Assembly (NCBI GenBank): GCA_018417955.1
Contig: JACTVC010000001.1
Span: 3,720,001 to 3,784,000, forward strand
DNA length: 64,000 nt
Direction of reading: 5' to 3'
DNA from: Laccaria trichodermophora
Taxonomy: Eukaryota; Basidiomycota; Agaricomycetes; Agaricales; Hydnangiaceae
The notes under the pieces are model-generated. The model had not been told where the DNA came from. It did not search any database and was given only the letters and a program-made list of their open reading frames with translations. The position numbers and the translations under genes were made by a program. Below are positions 46,346 to 58,200 of the stretch, one piece after another. The number at the start of each line of letters is the position of its first letter. The stretch's first letter is position 1.

Positions 46346-46834
46346 CAAGGGGGCCCCGGGATTTCAGAAACAACACGGGGTAGATTTTTTTTTGTAAGCC
46401 GTCTGTGACGTCCCCCCCCCATCGCTCCTTCTAAATAAGGTATGTTTTCGTCCAAAAAGGGTATGTTTTTCCCACCACTCCTTTGAAGAAATTTCCGGCT
46501 GGTGGGCCGTGAACGCGTGAACCTTAAAATGAATCACTACTCCCTTTTCAGGTGTACAAATCCAGCTTTTTTTCACATTTACTTTTGCCATGCAAGTCTG
46601 AGCTGAGCAAGAAAACTGGGAGGGACGACAGATTTTTCATTTCCCTTACACACTGACTTCCATGGTAAGTTACCAACCGTTCAACTGCATTGGAGGTGCT
46701 GCTGATGCATTTAGCGTTGCTACAGGGCCCCGAATATAGATTTTCGAAGCTTATATACTAAATTTTTTTAAGGCCTGCCGGAGGTCCCCCCCCACCTACC
46801 TCGGGTCACGGGTCAACATCCCGGGGCCCCCTTG
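46346..46834 (-). mobile_element. hAT-type MITE, copy 2, in the promoter of fusion gene A
   Basis: The inverse of the 37023-37512 element, about 489 bp, with the same CAAGGGGGCCCCGGGAT ends and an exact 8-bp duplication CTTAGCAA (46338-46345, 46835-46842). It lies about 130 bp before the start codon of fusion gene A. The equivalent place in unit B is empty (about 60122-60145). Confidence 0.95.
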
Positions 46835-46961
46835 CTTAGCAACCTAATTGGGCGCGTAAATAAAGACAAATATCCGGACCACTTCCCACCCTACGTACGC
46901 TCGCTTGAGGCGAAGACGAAATCGGTATCGCCGTACACTGGGCGAGATCAAGCGATAAGCA

Positions 46962-49724
46962 ATGAGCGAGATTCGGCGAAAGCTGGTTATCGTCGGTGAC
47001 GGATGCGCTGGCAAGGTGATCCTCTGGATCCTCCGGACCACATCCAGTGATCGATTTGAATTTTATTCCGTAGACATCCTTGGCAATCTTATTCACGACT
47101 GGAGTGGTATATCAGGTACGAATATCGACATGTCTTCAAAGGCAATATCTTGACTCAACTACGTAAATAGGCAAACGTTGGGACCGTCTTTGAGAATTAT
47201 GTCGCTGATGTCGAGGTGGATGGAAATCATGTCGAATTAGCCATCTGGGACACAGCCGGGCCTGAGGATTACGATAGGCTCCGTCCTCTGAGCTACCCCG
47301 ACTCACATGTCATTGCTATATGTTTCGACATTGGCTGTCCTGATTCACTTGATAACGTTGAAGAGAAGGTGCGAAGCAGGTTGTTCGACATGATGTCCTC
47401 ATTAATTGATTCCATCTACTTCATCGTGTACGTGGTGGCAGTGGATTGCGGAAGTGAATCACTTCTGTCCAGGAATTCCTATCATACTAGTAGGCTGTAA
47501 AATCGAGCTTAGACGCGATCCGCGAACCATCGAAGAGCTTCGGAGGCATAAACAGCGCCCGGTCACTTATGAAGAGGTGAGTGTAAGACTATGTCCAACA
47601 GAAAATTATAATCCAATGCGTCTCCATGTCAGGGGTTGGAAGTTTCGAAGAGGATACAAGCAAAGCATTACGTCGAATGCTCCGGAAGAACTGGAGAGGG
47701 TGTACGTGATGTGTTTCAAATCGCAACACGTGAAGCACTTCGTCCTCGGCAGCGGAAACCTGTAAAACCTGTCAAGCCCTCGAAAGGTTTTACCCTGTTT
47801 AAAGGGATACTCAAGACTGGGCCTAAAGCCATTGAACACAACGCAGAATCTCAATCAGCCCCCCCTCTAGACGCCGCTGAAGAGAAAGAGTTGAGGAGAT
47901 TATTGATTGCAGCTACTGCCGCCGCCCCACAGGCTCTTAAAAAATTTAGATTATTGATCATAGGGAAGACGGGCTGCGGCAAAACAACTATTTTGAGCAA
48001 GGTATATATATACCCCGATTTTACTTGCAACCCTATTAAATCTACTAATTTGTTCCAGGTATGCGGCGGTAATATGGTAAGCAAAACTCAACTCGAACAA
48101 ATTTAAATCTGTACATGCTGCACCTTTCAGGTGGATCGCCCTAGTACAATGGTAGGTGAAATTTACCTAGATTTATGTCAAGAGTTGAACCGCCATGCAG
48201 AGAGGCTCTCACAATATCGAAAAAGAAATTGAGTTTGAAGGGAACAGCAAGATCATCGCTCACGATTCAGAGGGCTTCGAAGCAGGAAAGCAAAACGAAG
48301 TGGACGTTGTCAGGAAGTTTATTGACAGGAGATCTCAAGAAAGAGATATAAATCAAAGATTGCACTTGGTGTGGTTCGTCTTGCTTCCTTCTCCATATAT
48401 TGTGAAACCGGTCATTTGAGTTCATCGCAGGTACTGCATGGAGATGAACGCACGGCCTATTCAACAAGCGGAAAAGGATTTTTTCTCGACGCCTTTACAA
48501 GGTATATTTTTATAAACCGGTATCTTGCTTCAAATTGATTTCCCTCGAAGTTCCTGTTGTAGCTATTGTGACGAAGTTTGACACATTTGTTCAAGATGTG
48601 CAGCAAAAATTAGAAGAATCCGCCGAAGAGGAAGATGACGAGGTTGACGACGACGAGGTCGAGAAGCTTGCCGAAATACAAGCTGATATGCAATTTGAGC
48701 AGCACTACAAAGGGCCTCTAAATGATATGAAGCACCCTCCGAAAGCGGTCGTGACCTTATCTAAAGGTGAGATACTCTTTCTGCCCATTCCGGCGATGAT
48801 TAATAGGAATCATAGTGCATGAGTCTTCCCCGGACGACAGCCGCTTAGCCAGATTGATCAGCGAAACTCTGAAAGTGCTAGAACTTACTGAAACAGAACT
48901 GCAAAGCAAAGAGCGAAACATTTACGACCTCAGCACCTTCTTCGCGACTGCTCAGAATGCTGATACGAAAGTCAAGCTTACAACCTCGGCTTCGTGCGTT
49001 TTTATTTCATTTGTCAACGTTGCGCCGGCACTTATCCATTAATTTTACAGAGACGGGTTAAATTGTAAATTGCTGCGTTGAAACTTCAAGAATTCCAAAA
49101 TTCCAACTTAAATTTTTTTTTTTTTTAAGGGAATCGTGACAAGGACCATTCCATGCCCATGTTCCGTAGCGGACCTTTTATCAAGACATGGGAAACCTAT
49201 TGGACTCACCCAAAGTCTGGATCCCAAGCACCTGCTACGGTGAATGTCTGATGAAGTCACTGCTGCTCAGTGAGGCTCATCGGCACTTCTAGCTTGTTCG
49301 CCTTTTGGAGAAACATCTGGACAGTAGCCAACACTACATAGGAGATTCAACATCAGACTTTTTTGAAGTGAGAGATGGCAATCCCGATCTATTGAGGTTC
49401 TGCAAGTGGGAGCAGCGTGTAGCAGGTAAGGCGAACACATTTCCAAATTTGATGACGGCTGATTATGTCGAATTTATTCAAGACACGACGCTCATCATGG
49501 AGAAGATTCGTGTTTTCGATATCAAGGACGAGAAGACGCTTGAAGCATTGATCAAGTGGTATACCCTACGAAGCGATACCGTCACGTACGTTCGAAAGGA
49601 AGTTATGCAACTTTATCGACAAAGAAAGTGGGAAAATTATCAAGTTCCGATGCAGTGGTCTCGAAGCGTTGCGCAACCCCTGGTCGACATAGTCTGCAAT
49701 CGGCCAATGGAAGTTCCGAGCTAA
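46962..49724 (+). CDS. Rho-type GTPase fused to a second P-loop GTPase and a helical C-terminal domain (copy A)
   Basis: It starts at ATG 46962. Domain 1 (about 170 residues) is Rho-like: [18 protein letters not shown] joined to [14 protein letters not shown] (P-loop across an intron at 47016-47073), [54 protein letters not shown] and [19 protein letters not shown]. The catalytic Gln of DTAGQ is Pro, TKxD is CKIE, and SA is SG. No CAAX box exists because the chain continues. After a linker comes domain 2: [19 protein letters not shown] (Walker A), [12 protein letters not shown] (DxxG) and [11 protein letters not shown] (TKxD), a TRAFAC-type G domain. An acidic segment ([20 protein letters not shown]) and a helical tail ending [20 protein letters not shown] follow. 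Roughly 700 residues and about 12 short introns. No lesion was found. The cellular role is unknown; a membrane-trafficking or signalling switch is a guess. Confidence 0.8.
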
Positions 49725-50681
49725 TTGTTGGTGCAATTCATTAGGACTTTTCTGCCTCCATCTTTTGGGGAATCATTCTGTATCAGAACTAGTGGTATAT
49801 GGTATATACTCACTGTAATCGAGTTTGGAAGGAAGGAATTTCAAAAGAGAACTCAGATGCAAAATGTCACAGCCAACACCTTTTTTCCCTGTCTTTCAGT
49901 ATGTGCGCCGCTACGGCGTGGGCATACCTGGGTTTCCTAGGGGGGCTCTCTATTCGTCGTTGCCACTGGCTGATTCGACTCGTAAATGCTGAAGAAGGTC
50001 AGCCGAGATCTAATTCACATTAACGATCTATCAGCACACCTTTCTTTGAGGGATTAAGATTTTTTTTTTAAAAAAAAAAAGCGCGGCGCGCAGTTCGGCG
50101 AATCGAGCATGATAGGCTGTGTGCGGTTAGGGCCCTGTGATAGAAGTTGAACATGAGAAACCGTTACGTTGTTCTCGCTTGATCTTCATAACTCCACTGG
50201 CATCTTGGTGGCATCTAAAAAAAATCCATCAATGGGTAGCTGGTGCATATGTACGTACAAAATATTCACTCTGGGAGTTGTATGTCAGTCTTCTTCGGGC
50301 CGATATCTCCTAGTTCCTGGAAATATGACGTCACAGGAAACTGAGTATCTGCAATTTCAAATTTGCGTTGGCTTCTTTGCTCTACGCTTGTACGATCTGC
50401 CTCCTGTGGGCACCAGCAACTTGGGAGGGCATGAAAAGCGTGCAAGTCTATTTATATGGAGACGCGTGGTGTGAAGAGTAGCGAGTGTATGTCGATAGCT
50501 ATTGGTAGCGTGAATCGTAACGCGCAAAGGCATGAATGAAACGTCGATGTGTCCGTGAAATAAATAGTAAGTAGTCCAATAGTATAAATAGCGTTCAAAG
50601 CGGATCGTCTGTCAAGTGACAAGAATGAGGTGACGGGTAGGTGATATGCAGGTAATGGATTGTGATGTGCAACTTGATTGA
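49725..50681. other. Spacer downstream of fusion gene A
   Basis: This is the duplicated spacer (compare 63032-63640). Only shadow frames occur. It contains the 3' ends of two convergent genes and an A/T-homopolymer hairpin at about 50068-50090 (TTTTTTTTT then AAAAAAAAAA). Confidence 0.5.
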
Positions 50682-50903
50682 TCATGGGTGAGCACGCCGT
50701 CGTCGGCGTACGGCTCGATGTTGTACTTCTGTCTGATCAACGACGTGGTGAACTGTAGGCGACCCCGCACCTCCGACAGCGGCGGGTGGTTGGTTCGAAC
50801 TTGGCACGTCCAGCTCTCGTGCCACTGGAATGGCAGATGCCAATACGACAGTGGAGGTCGAAGACACGGCAAGAATGAGGGCATATATCCACTGGCAGCG
50901 CAT
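50682..50903 (-). CDS. Small secreted protein with signal peptide (copy A)
   Basis: The 73 residues start MRCQWIYALILAVSSTSTVV and continue LASAIPVARELDVP. A basic start, hydrophobic core and ASA-I cleavage site make a good signal peptide. The mature part is short, Pro/Val-rich, and ends in an Arg cluster (RAVRRRRRAHP) that may be a Kex2-like processing site. There are no cysteines in the mature chain, so it is not a classical cysteine-rich effector. Its paralogue in unit B (63640-63860) has a stop in the signal peptide. The function is unknown. Confidence 0.55.
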   Translation of the reverse strand: MRCQWIYALILAVSSTSTVVLASAIPVARELDVPSSNQPPAAVGGAGSPTVHHVVDQTEVQHRAVRRRRRAHP

Positions 50904-51241
50904 GGCGAGTGAGGTGTACTATGTAGCGACCAAGGGTGATCAGTCGTTCACCCCGGTTATCTGAGACGAACTTACGATGCGGGAGTCAATAGAAGAGCAA
51001 ACGTAAAGGTGTATGGGGACGTTGACGTTATATGTGCTTGCGAGCGGCGATTAGATGGTGGTGGTAGAAGTCTAAGTGGTGAGTACAGCCTAAGAATAAA
51101 TTTCAACGCAGGCGTTTACACGCCGATGAAGGAATTTGAAAGTTGCACCGCAGTCCGGTCGACTTGGAGAAGGCTCGGCCCTGTTCGAATTGACGAGCGA
51201 GCCGCCGGACCGGTTCACTTGATAGCTCTCCTCCTCCCATC

Positions 51242-52497
51242 ATGACAAAACACAGCAAAAACAATACCGCATCCTCCATCTTCAGTTACGCAGAGTATAA
51301 GAAGCTGGATTATGGCACGAAACGCGTACGCCTCCTCTTTCCCTCTTATCATCAGCTAACATAGCACAATGAATAGCAACGTCTAGGCAATGAATCGATG
51401 CGCCGTTTCGACGCATGTGCACTATGCCTCAACCGCGCTCGGGAGCCACTAGCTTGCACCGAGGGCCATTTATTCTGCAAAGAATGCGTATACACCGATC
51501 TTCGTACATCCACATCCACATCTCACAAATCGAGTGATAACTAACTTGGTAATGGGATAGTGACGCAGAAAAAGGACATAAAACGACAAAAGGAACGATT
51601 GGACGCGATGAAGAAGGAAGCGGAGGAGGAAAGGACACGCGTTCGAGCGGCTGCGCGTGAACGTGTTTTGCTGGAATTTGAGAAGGGGCAGTTGGGGTTA
51701 GCTGGGGGTCTGACGGTCGCTGGTACCAAGTCTGGTTCTTCTGGTTCCGTTATAGGGAGTGAATCAGTGGACGAAAGTAAGCCTCCACCCTTCATTCTCT
51801 TATCAACCAACCTAATTAACAAACTGCACAAAAGGCAGAGGCACCAAACGCAAATTCGAATTCTCCTCATCAACCGTCGAATCCCTCGCCCACGACGCTG
51901 AAGAAGCAGCCGTAGCGCAGATCGAAAAAGAACAAGCAGAGGCGCTGAAGCATAAACTACCCGACTTTTGGCTCCCCTCGTTGACGCCTACGTTTACGTC
52001 CAATGGGCCACCGCAGTCGTTGATGGATATTAAAGTACAGACGTGTAGGGGTGGGAGTCCGGCGCATCCTATTGCGTGAGTTTTCCTTTTTCTTTCTTTG
52101 GAGTCGTTTCTTATTCTTGTGCGTGTGATGTAGATTGAAGAACCTGATCCCCGTCAAATTCACCTTCTACTCCTCCTCCGCTGGCACCTCCCAATCAACC
52201 GAATCCACATTAGAGTCAAAGGTGAAGAAAGACGAACCAGAACCAATGTGTCCGTCATGTAAGAAACATCTGTCGAACAGCTCGATTATGTTCTGTACGT
52301 CCTTCTCTGTCCTCCCACGCCTTGGATCCTTTCTCTCTGTACTTTCTTATCTGACGATGGCTACACAGTGATGAAACCCTGTGCCCACGTTACCTGCAAA
52401 ACATGCACAGACTCGCTCGTGCGTCCTGCGAAACAGTGTATAGTGTGTGATACGCAGCTCAAGGAGAAGGATGTTATTGAGCTTAAGCGGGAAGGTT
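51242..52497 (+). CDS. NOSIP-like RING/U-box protein (probable E3 ubiquitin ligase), last exon missing or displaced
   Basis: The start MTKHSKNNTASSIFSYAEYK KLDYGTKR is the typical N-terminus of NOSIP family proteins. Next comes a first half-RING (FDACALCLNRAREPLACTEG HLFCKECVYTDL), a coiled coil (KKDIKRQKERLDAMKKEAEE), a disordered middle with TKRKFEFSSSTVESLAHDAE, the strand LKNLIPVKFTFYSSS, and a second RING half (CPSCKKHLSNSSIMF, LMKPCAHVTCKTCTDSLVRP, CIVCDTQLKEKDVIELKREG). NOSIP homologues act in the nucleus as ubiquitin ligases and associate with the spliceosome. The usual short Gly-rich C-terminus after LKREG is not found. Instead a donor (GTTCGT) leads into a minisatellite and then the duplication junction at about 53236. 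Confidence 0.85.
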
Positions 52498-52609
52498 CGT
52501 TTCTTTTTGTTCTTTATTGGCACTCTCCTTCTTCATCCACGTCTTCTTTCTTTATCCATCTTTTTCTTCTTCATCCACCTTTTCCCGCTTTATATCCTTT
52601 TGGTTCTCG

Positions 52610-53060
52610 GTTCTTGGGTGTGGAATTTTATGGATCTTGTGTGGGGTTTCGCGGTCCTTATCTGGGCTCACGGTTCAGATGTATGATCCACGCTTCTTTT
52701 GTGGGGGCTCATGACCTCTTATGCGTGGATCCACGGCTCTTATGTTCGGATACACGACCACATATGTGTGGATTGACGACTCTTATGTGTGGGCTCACGG
52801 CTCTCATGTGTGGATTGGTGATTCTTTTGTGTGGATTCGCGCCTCTGATGTGGGCTCCCGGCTCTTATGGGTGGATACGTGACCCTTACGTGTGAATTCG
52901 CGATTTTTATGTGTGGGCTCACACCTTTTATATATGCCTCCACGACTTTTACGAGTGGGCTAGCGACTCTGATGTGTGGGCTCACGACTCTTATGCGTGG
53001 ATTCGCGACTCTTATGCGTGGCTCCACGACTTATGTTTGGATCTTCGTGGTCCTTGTGTA
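52610..53060. repeat. Minisatellite of about 30-bp units next to the NOSIP-like gene
   Basis: About 15 imperfect units of the type CTCTTATGTGTGGGCTCACG / ACTCTTATGCGTGGATTCGC. The unit length is near a multiple of three, so several frames stay open on both strands. These are not genes. Confidence 0.85.
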
Positions 53061-53236
53061 CCGACGAAGTATAGAGTGGGAACAAAACGCGCACGTGGTC
53101 GTCCGAGCATGTTAAGAGAAGCAGACCGTGCGGATTGGGAATAGCAGACCAAATCCATTCTCCGTGTACTCGTATGACTTTTAAACAATGACTGCGATGA
53201 GGAGGTTAATTAGGAAAAGAGGGAGTGAAGCCTTGT

Positions 53237-54130
53237 TTTTTTTGCTCCCCGTATGCCGAACGCGTCAGAAGACGTGTCGACGGAACTGGGGGTAGAGGGC
53301 CAGTCGGTGGGTTGATACCCCGAAGCGACGACAAACAGCGCAACAGGAGGCGGAAGTGATAACGGGAGGTATGACACTGAAACTTTGGGGATTGTCAGGT
53401 GACAGTGCGGTGACTTTTTGAGAGTCGTGTTTCATGATCTTCTCTCGATTCACCCATGTACATTCCAGAATGAGCAAGTTCGTCCTCTTGTCCGTGCCCG
53501 CAGACTCTTCGACAACTAGTGAGTAGTTAATCCTGGCACCGACAACCTGGATAACAAGCAAGTAAGAAACGAAGATATTGAAGATATTGCAGGTGGTGTG
53601 ATTGATACCGAGTCCCGACTTGTAAGTTCCTCCACTATTGCCCAATAAAACGGGTCTACTTTCGCAACGACTCAGAGAGCGGTCTTTTGCAACCCTACGA
53701 ACAAACCATTGTGCTCAGATTTGAGAGCCACTTTTGTACCAGATCCATCGTCTAACAACATCCACTGTCAGTGAAAGGGCGCGAAGCTGCCGTACGAAAT
53801 GAATTAGGATATCTTCCGAATCAAATTTACTTGTTGAAAGGGCCTTTATTCAAAGCAAAAAGATCGAGCGGCTTTCCGCTGGAATTTACAATAAATTGGG
53901 ACCCGTCTTCGCAAAAAAAACACGCAAATACAAGTTTAGGAATCATGACAATGTAATCCAGAAACACTTACAAAAGTCAAACATCGTCCCCGCCGAGTCG
54001 CTCCCATCACCAGAACCTAGTAGGGACAATAGAGGTAGCGGACAGCATAGATCTATGAGACATTGACATGCCATTATCAACGCCAACCACATTTTATAAC
54101 GGAAAAAACTTTTGTTGTCACCGAACACGT
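53237..54130 (-). pseudogene. Decayed copy of the lectin-like gene (unit B)
   Basis: This aligns with 43780-44650. Recognisable pieces on the minus strand are YSLVVEESAGTDKRTNLLIL, VNREKIMKHDSQKVTALSPD and MLSLLGSGDGSDSAGTMFDF. The 3' part corresponding to 43403-43771 is absent because the duplication junction cuts it. Small indels disturb the trefoil exon (for example loss of the bases corresponding to 44325-44345). Confidence 0.8.
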
Positions 54131-54780
54131 GTCATGGGACGAGGGTGGATTCTTGCCAGCTCTTCACCCCAAGTATCCAGCTAAGTATGTTGGAGGGCGC
54201 TGATCTGTCATGATAAACATGACGAGGCACCTGACATGGGGCTGCATGTTGACAGCGATCATGATGCCCAACCTACTAGCCCATAATTCTCAGCGGAAGC
54301 AATGTGAGAAGGCTAACAAAGTCAAGCCCGACAAACATCTCGGATTTCTCAGTGCTTGGAAGGCTAACCCTGATCAACCGAAAAGATTGAGAAGTTACTT
54401 GATTGGAACCACTTAAATCAGGAATCCTGCCTTTCTAAAAACATCTCGTTCCTGCGCCTGCATTCACCCCTTTAAACTCAAGATGTTGACATCGGGCGTT
54501 ATGAATAAATCCGGCGGCGCGGTACCATAGAGGCATGTCGAGAATATCCAACACATCCGAACGTGACGAAGCGTCTGCTGTAACGAAAGTCCAGATCAGG
54601 AACGCACTCATGGGTTGGAGATTGAAGGAATATGTCTCGACAACGCAAGAGTTCAACCAGCGAGTGCGAAGTGTCGGAGAGGTTCGAGTTGAGAATAGTT
54701 GCAACCCATCTTCGAGGGTTCCTTATGGAGAGTTTCATGCGACAATTCAGTAATTGTAGCGCATAGAAAAGGTGGTTCTT

Positions 54781-55166
54781 TGTTAGAATTTGCAAGGCGA
54801 CAACGTCCTCGTTATACCCCCTTACACGTTCGTTCCCCCTTTTTACACTTTACAAATCCTTTGTCTCGTCCCCTATCCGAATTCCCTCACGTTCGCCGTA
54901 TTTCATATTCTTAGTAGTTACTCCACGCGGACTCTCGCGAACGTTTATTATTCTCGTAGACTATATATACCAGACTCTACATACTGACACCTCAGTCGTT
55001 TGCCTTACGCGCACAAACACTGAGGTGATTACTCTTACTTACTCTTTTCTTTTCACCTTACTGATTAACCGTTAGTTTATCTTACGCTCGTTTAGGTGAA
55101 TACACAGTCGTTTGCCTTACGCGCACAAACACTGAGTTTATCTTACGCTCGTTTAGTTTTTCTACA
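54781..55166 (+). repeat. 5' LTR
   Basis: 386 bp, with a TATATA box near 54962. Inside the LTR the blocks CAGTCGTTTGCCTTACGCGC and TTTATCTTACGCTCGTTTAG each occur twice, about 115 and 70 bp apart. The sequence after it (GGTTATTGGGCCCCGCGC) should contain the primer-binding site; I could not match it to a tRNA. Confidence 0.95.
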
Positions 55167-55225
55167 GGTTATTGGGCCCCGCGCACCCTGCCTATTTTAC
55201 TTGTGTACCCCCGCACGCTGCTACT

Positions 55226-58200
55226 ATGTCCGGAATCACCACTGCTTCCCTCAGCGATACCCTCAGTCTGCCTAATGTTCCCAAGCTTGACGCAACTGGC
55301 CTTAACTGGGCCATCTTTTCTATCCGTTTCGAGGATGCTGTCCAAGCGAAGGGGTTCTGGGGACATTTCACCGATACCACTCCATGCCCTACTCCTGCAG
55401 TCGAATCCGCCCCTACTCCTGAAGAAGTTGCGGCTGTGGCGAAGTGGGAGAAAGATGAGCGGTCAGCCAGATCCCTACTCACGCAGAAGCTCCCTGACTC
55501 GGCCTTGATGCGTATCCGAAACAAGTCATCCGTTAAGGAGCGCTGGGATGCTATTACCACGGAATTCACCCAGAAGGGAGCATTTGCGCAAACTGAACTT
55601 CGCGCTAGCTTCCTGGACATGAAGTGCCCTGACAGGGGCAACGTTCGCGAGTTCCTGGACTCCCTGCGTGTCAAGCGTGAAGTGTTAGCAACTGTCGGTG
55701 TCGACATTGATGCAAAGGATTACCTTTCCACAATCATATCATCCCTTCCCACTTCCCTTTCCAACTTCGCCTCAAATCAACTCGCTGCGGCCAAGCTTTA
55801 TTCCCCCACAAAGACTATTGACGCTGACGCCATCATCTCACTGATCTCCGAGGAGTATGAGCGGCAGAAAAATCAGCGCTCACGCCGCCCAGGTGCAAAG
55901 TCTTCAAGGGAGGATGATCGTGATGAGGCAATGACGGCATCATCGTCGAAGGGTGGGAAGGCTGGTGGAAGGAACCATAAGTTTGCACGTGGGACGTGCT
56001 GGAACTGTGGGGAGAAGGGACACTTTAGGGACAAATGTCCGAAACCTCAGAAGTCGAAAGATGGGAAGGACTCGAAGGACTCAACAAAATCTGGCACCGC
56101 CAATGCTGTAGCAGGTGTGGATTCGGACTCGGAGGGTGAAGGAGCTTTTGCAGCTGAGGTCATCGACGACTATGAGTCGGATGACAGTATGCCCAGTCTT
56201 CAGACGTTATCCGATTCTGATAGTGAGTCCGAAGGGGAAGCCGATGTTGAGAGTGACTGGTTTTCGGAAGTGGCAGAGGATGCGGCAAGGGACTGTGATA
56301 GTTCTGTGGGGAGTGACTGGGATCCTGACGACCTATTCGAGGATTCCAAGCCAGCCGGCGACATTGCTGCACTCGTTAGCAGCAGTCATGAGCACAGCAA
56401 CAGTACACGTACCGAGGTCTATGACTCTGGCTGCACCTCTCACATTTCCCCTTACCGAGGCGACCTCGAAAACTTCATCGAGATTCCGCCAAAATCCTTC
56501 CGAGCTGCTAACAAGCAAAACTTTCAAGCTGTTGGCAAAGGCGAGATGGTCATTGACGTACCGAATGGTGCAGATATCTCGCAGCTTCACCTCACCGAAG
56601 TTCTTTATGCTCCTGAGGTCGGTTACACCCTGGTATCAGTTGGACGACTTGACGACACTGGTTTTTCGGCCACTTTTGGAGGTGGCAAATGTGTTATTCG
56701 AGGTCCTGATGGGGAAACACTGGGTTCCATCCCAAAGTCGAATCGTGGCTTATACAGAGTTAGTCACGAGGGGGAGTCTGCAAATATAGCAGAGGAGGCT
56801 GTCACATTGGAACAGCTCCATCGTCGGATGGGCCACATCTCCCCAGGCATCGCAAAAAAACTTGTCACTCAAGGTTTTGCAACAGGGATTCGTCTCGTCT
56901 CTACGGCTGACGCAGAATTTTTCTGCGAGTCATGTGTCTATGCTAAGGCTACTAGGAAGTCTGTCCCTAAGGCTCGCGAGGGCGAGCGTGCCAAGAAATT
57001 TGGCGAGGAGGTACACTCAGACCTCTGGGGGCCAGCTCCTGTTGAGACCAAAGGAGGACGGCGATATTACATCACATTTGTCGACGACTACACTCGACTT
57101 ACCCACCTACACCTTCTTCGCACGAAGGATGAAACCTTTGATGCCTATAAACAGTTTGAAGCTTGGTGTGGCAACCAGCTTGAGGCACCCATCCGTGTTC
57201 TCCATTCCGATCGAGGGGGAGAGTACTTGGGGAAGGAATTCACTCTCTATCTCAAGTCGAAGGGTACAGCTCAGAAACTCACCGTTCATCACACCCCCCA
57301 ACACAACGGCGTTGCGGAACGCCGCAATCGCACCATTGTTGAACGCATTCGTGCCCTCTTACATGCCAGCGGTCTTCCAAAGAAGTTGTGGGGTGAGGCA
57401 GCACGTCACGTTGTATGGCTGATGAACCGAACCCCTACAAAGGCCGTGGAGGGCAAGACACCGTATGAAGCTGCCTTCGGTAAGAAGCCGGATTTGAGTG
57501 GGGTGCATGAGTGGGGTGAGAAATGCTGGATCCGCGTCGAGAAGGGCAATAAGCTTGGAGGTCGTGTCCGCGAGGGTCGTTGGATTGGTGTGGATGACGA
57601 CAGCAAGGGATACCGGATTTATTGGCCAGACACGAAGACGGTCACGGTCGAGCGCAATGTTTATTTTGACCCTACAAACGTGTCAGTTGATCGTATCGAG
57701 GGGGAGGATTGGGAATTTGTCGAAACGACAACTGATGGACTTACCTCTGCATCATCATCCTCTTCCCCTGCCGTTGTGACACCATCTGCCCCATCTGAAT
57801 CAACCTCGACTCCATCTATTGCCGAAAGCGAACCTGAGGAGGAGGAACCCCGTGCAAAGCGCACTCGCAAACCCAGCCAACGTGTGCTCGACATACTTGC
57901 TGGGCGCACTGTGAACTCCTCTCGTCCATCTGACCCCCTTGTTGCGCCTGGCGTGCAAGTGCCGCCTATCGTTGAACGGCCTCGTGAGCTTGAGGGGGAG
58001 GGAACTGCAGATTGGATGATGGCCGTCGACCTCGAGGAGTATGGTATGGCAGCTGAGATGAGTGAGGCGGAGGGCTTAGAGCCTCAGAGTCTTGCAGAAG
58101 CGAAGCGAGGCCCTGACTGGTTGTTTTGGGAGAAGGCGATCTTCGAGGAGTTGAAAACATTGGAGGAAGCTGGTACTTGGGAGCTTGTGGATCTTCCTGC

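Larger units (their letters stand above)
43772..53236. repeat. Segmental duplication, unit A
   Basis: From 43772 (TGTTTTGCTCCCCGTAAGCT) to about 53236 this unit contains the lectin-like gene (5' two-thirds), the Rho/P-loop GTPase fusion gene A, a small secreted protein gene and a NOSIP-like gene. Unit B begins at 53237 (GCTCCCCGTATGCCGAACGC) and follows the same order and strands to the end of the window. The paralogous spacers are alignable by eye, for example GATAGCTATTGGTAGCGTGA at about 50493 and 63478. Confidence 0.8.

Noticed and set aside
46962..47115. Apparent loss of the Rho P-loop ([16 protein letters not shown])
   Set aside because: The odd residues are an unspliced intron (47016-47073); splicing gives a normal GDGCAGKTSL P-loop.
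52368..52895. 175-residue open frame continuing from the NOSIP-like gene
   Set aside because: Only its first 42 residues are NOSIP-like; the remainder is intron and minisatellite sequence.
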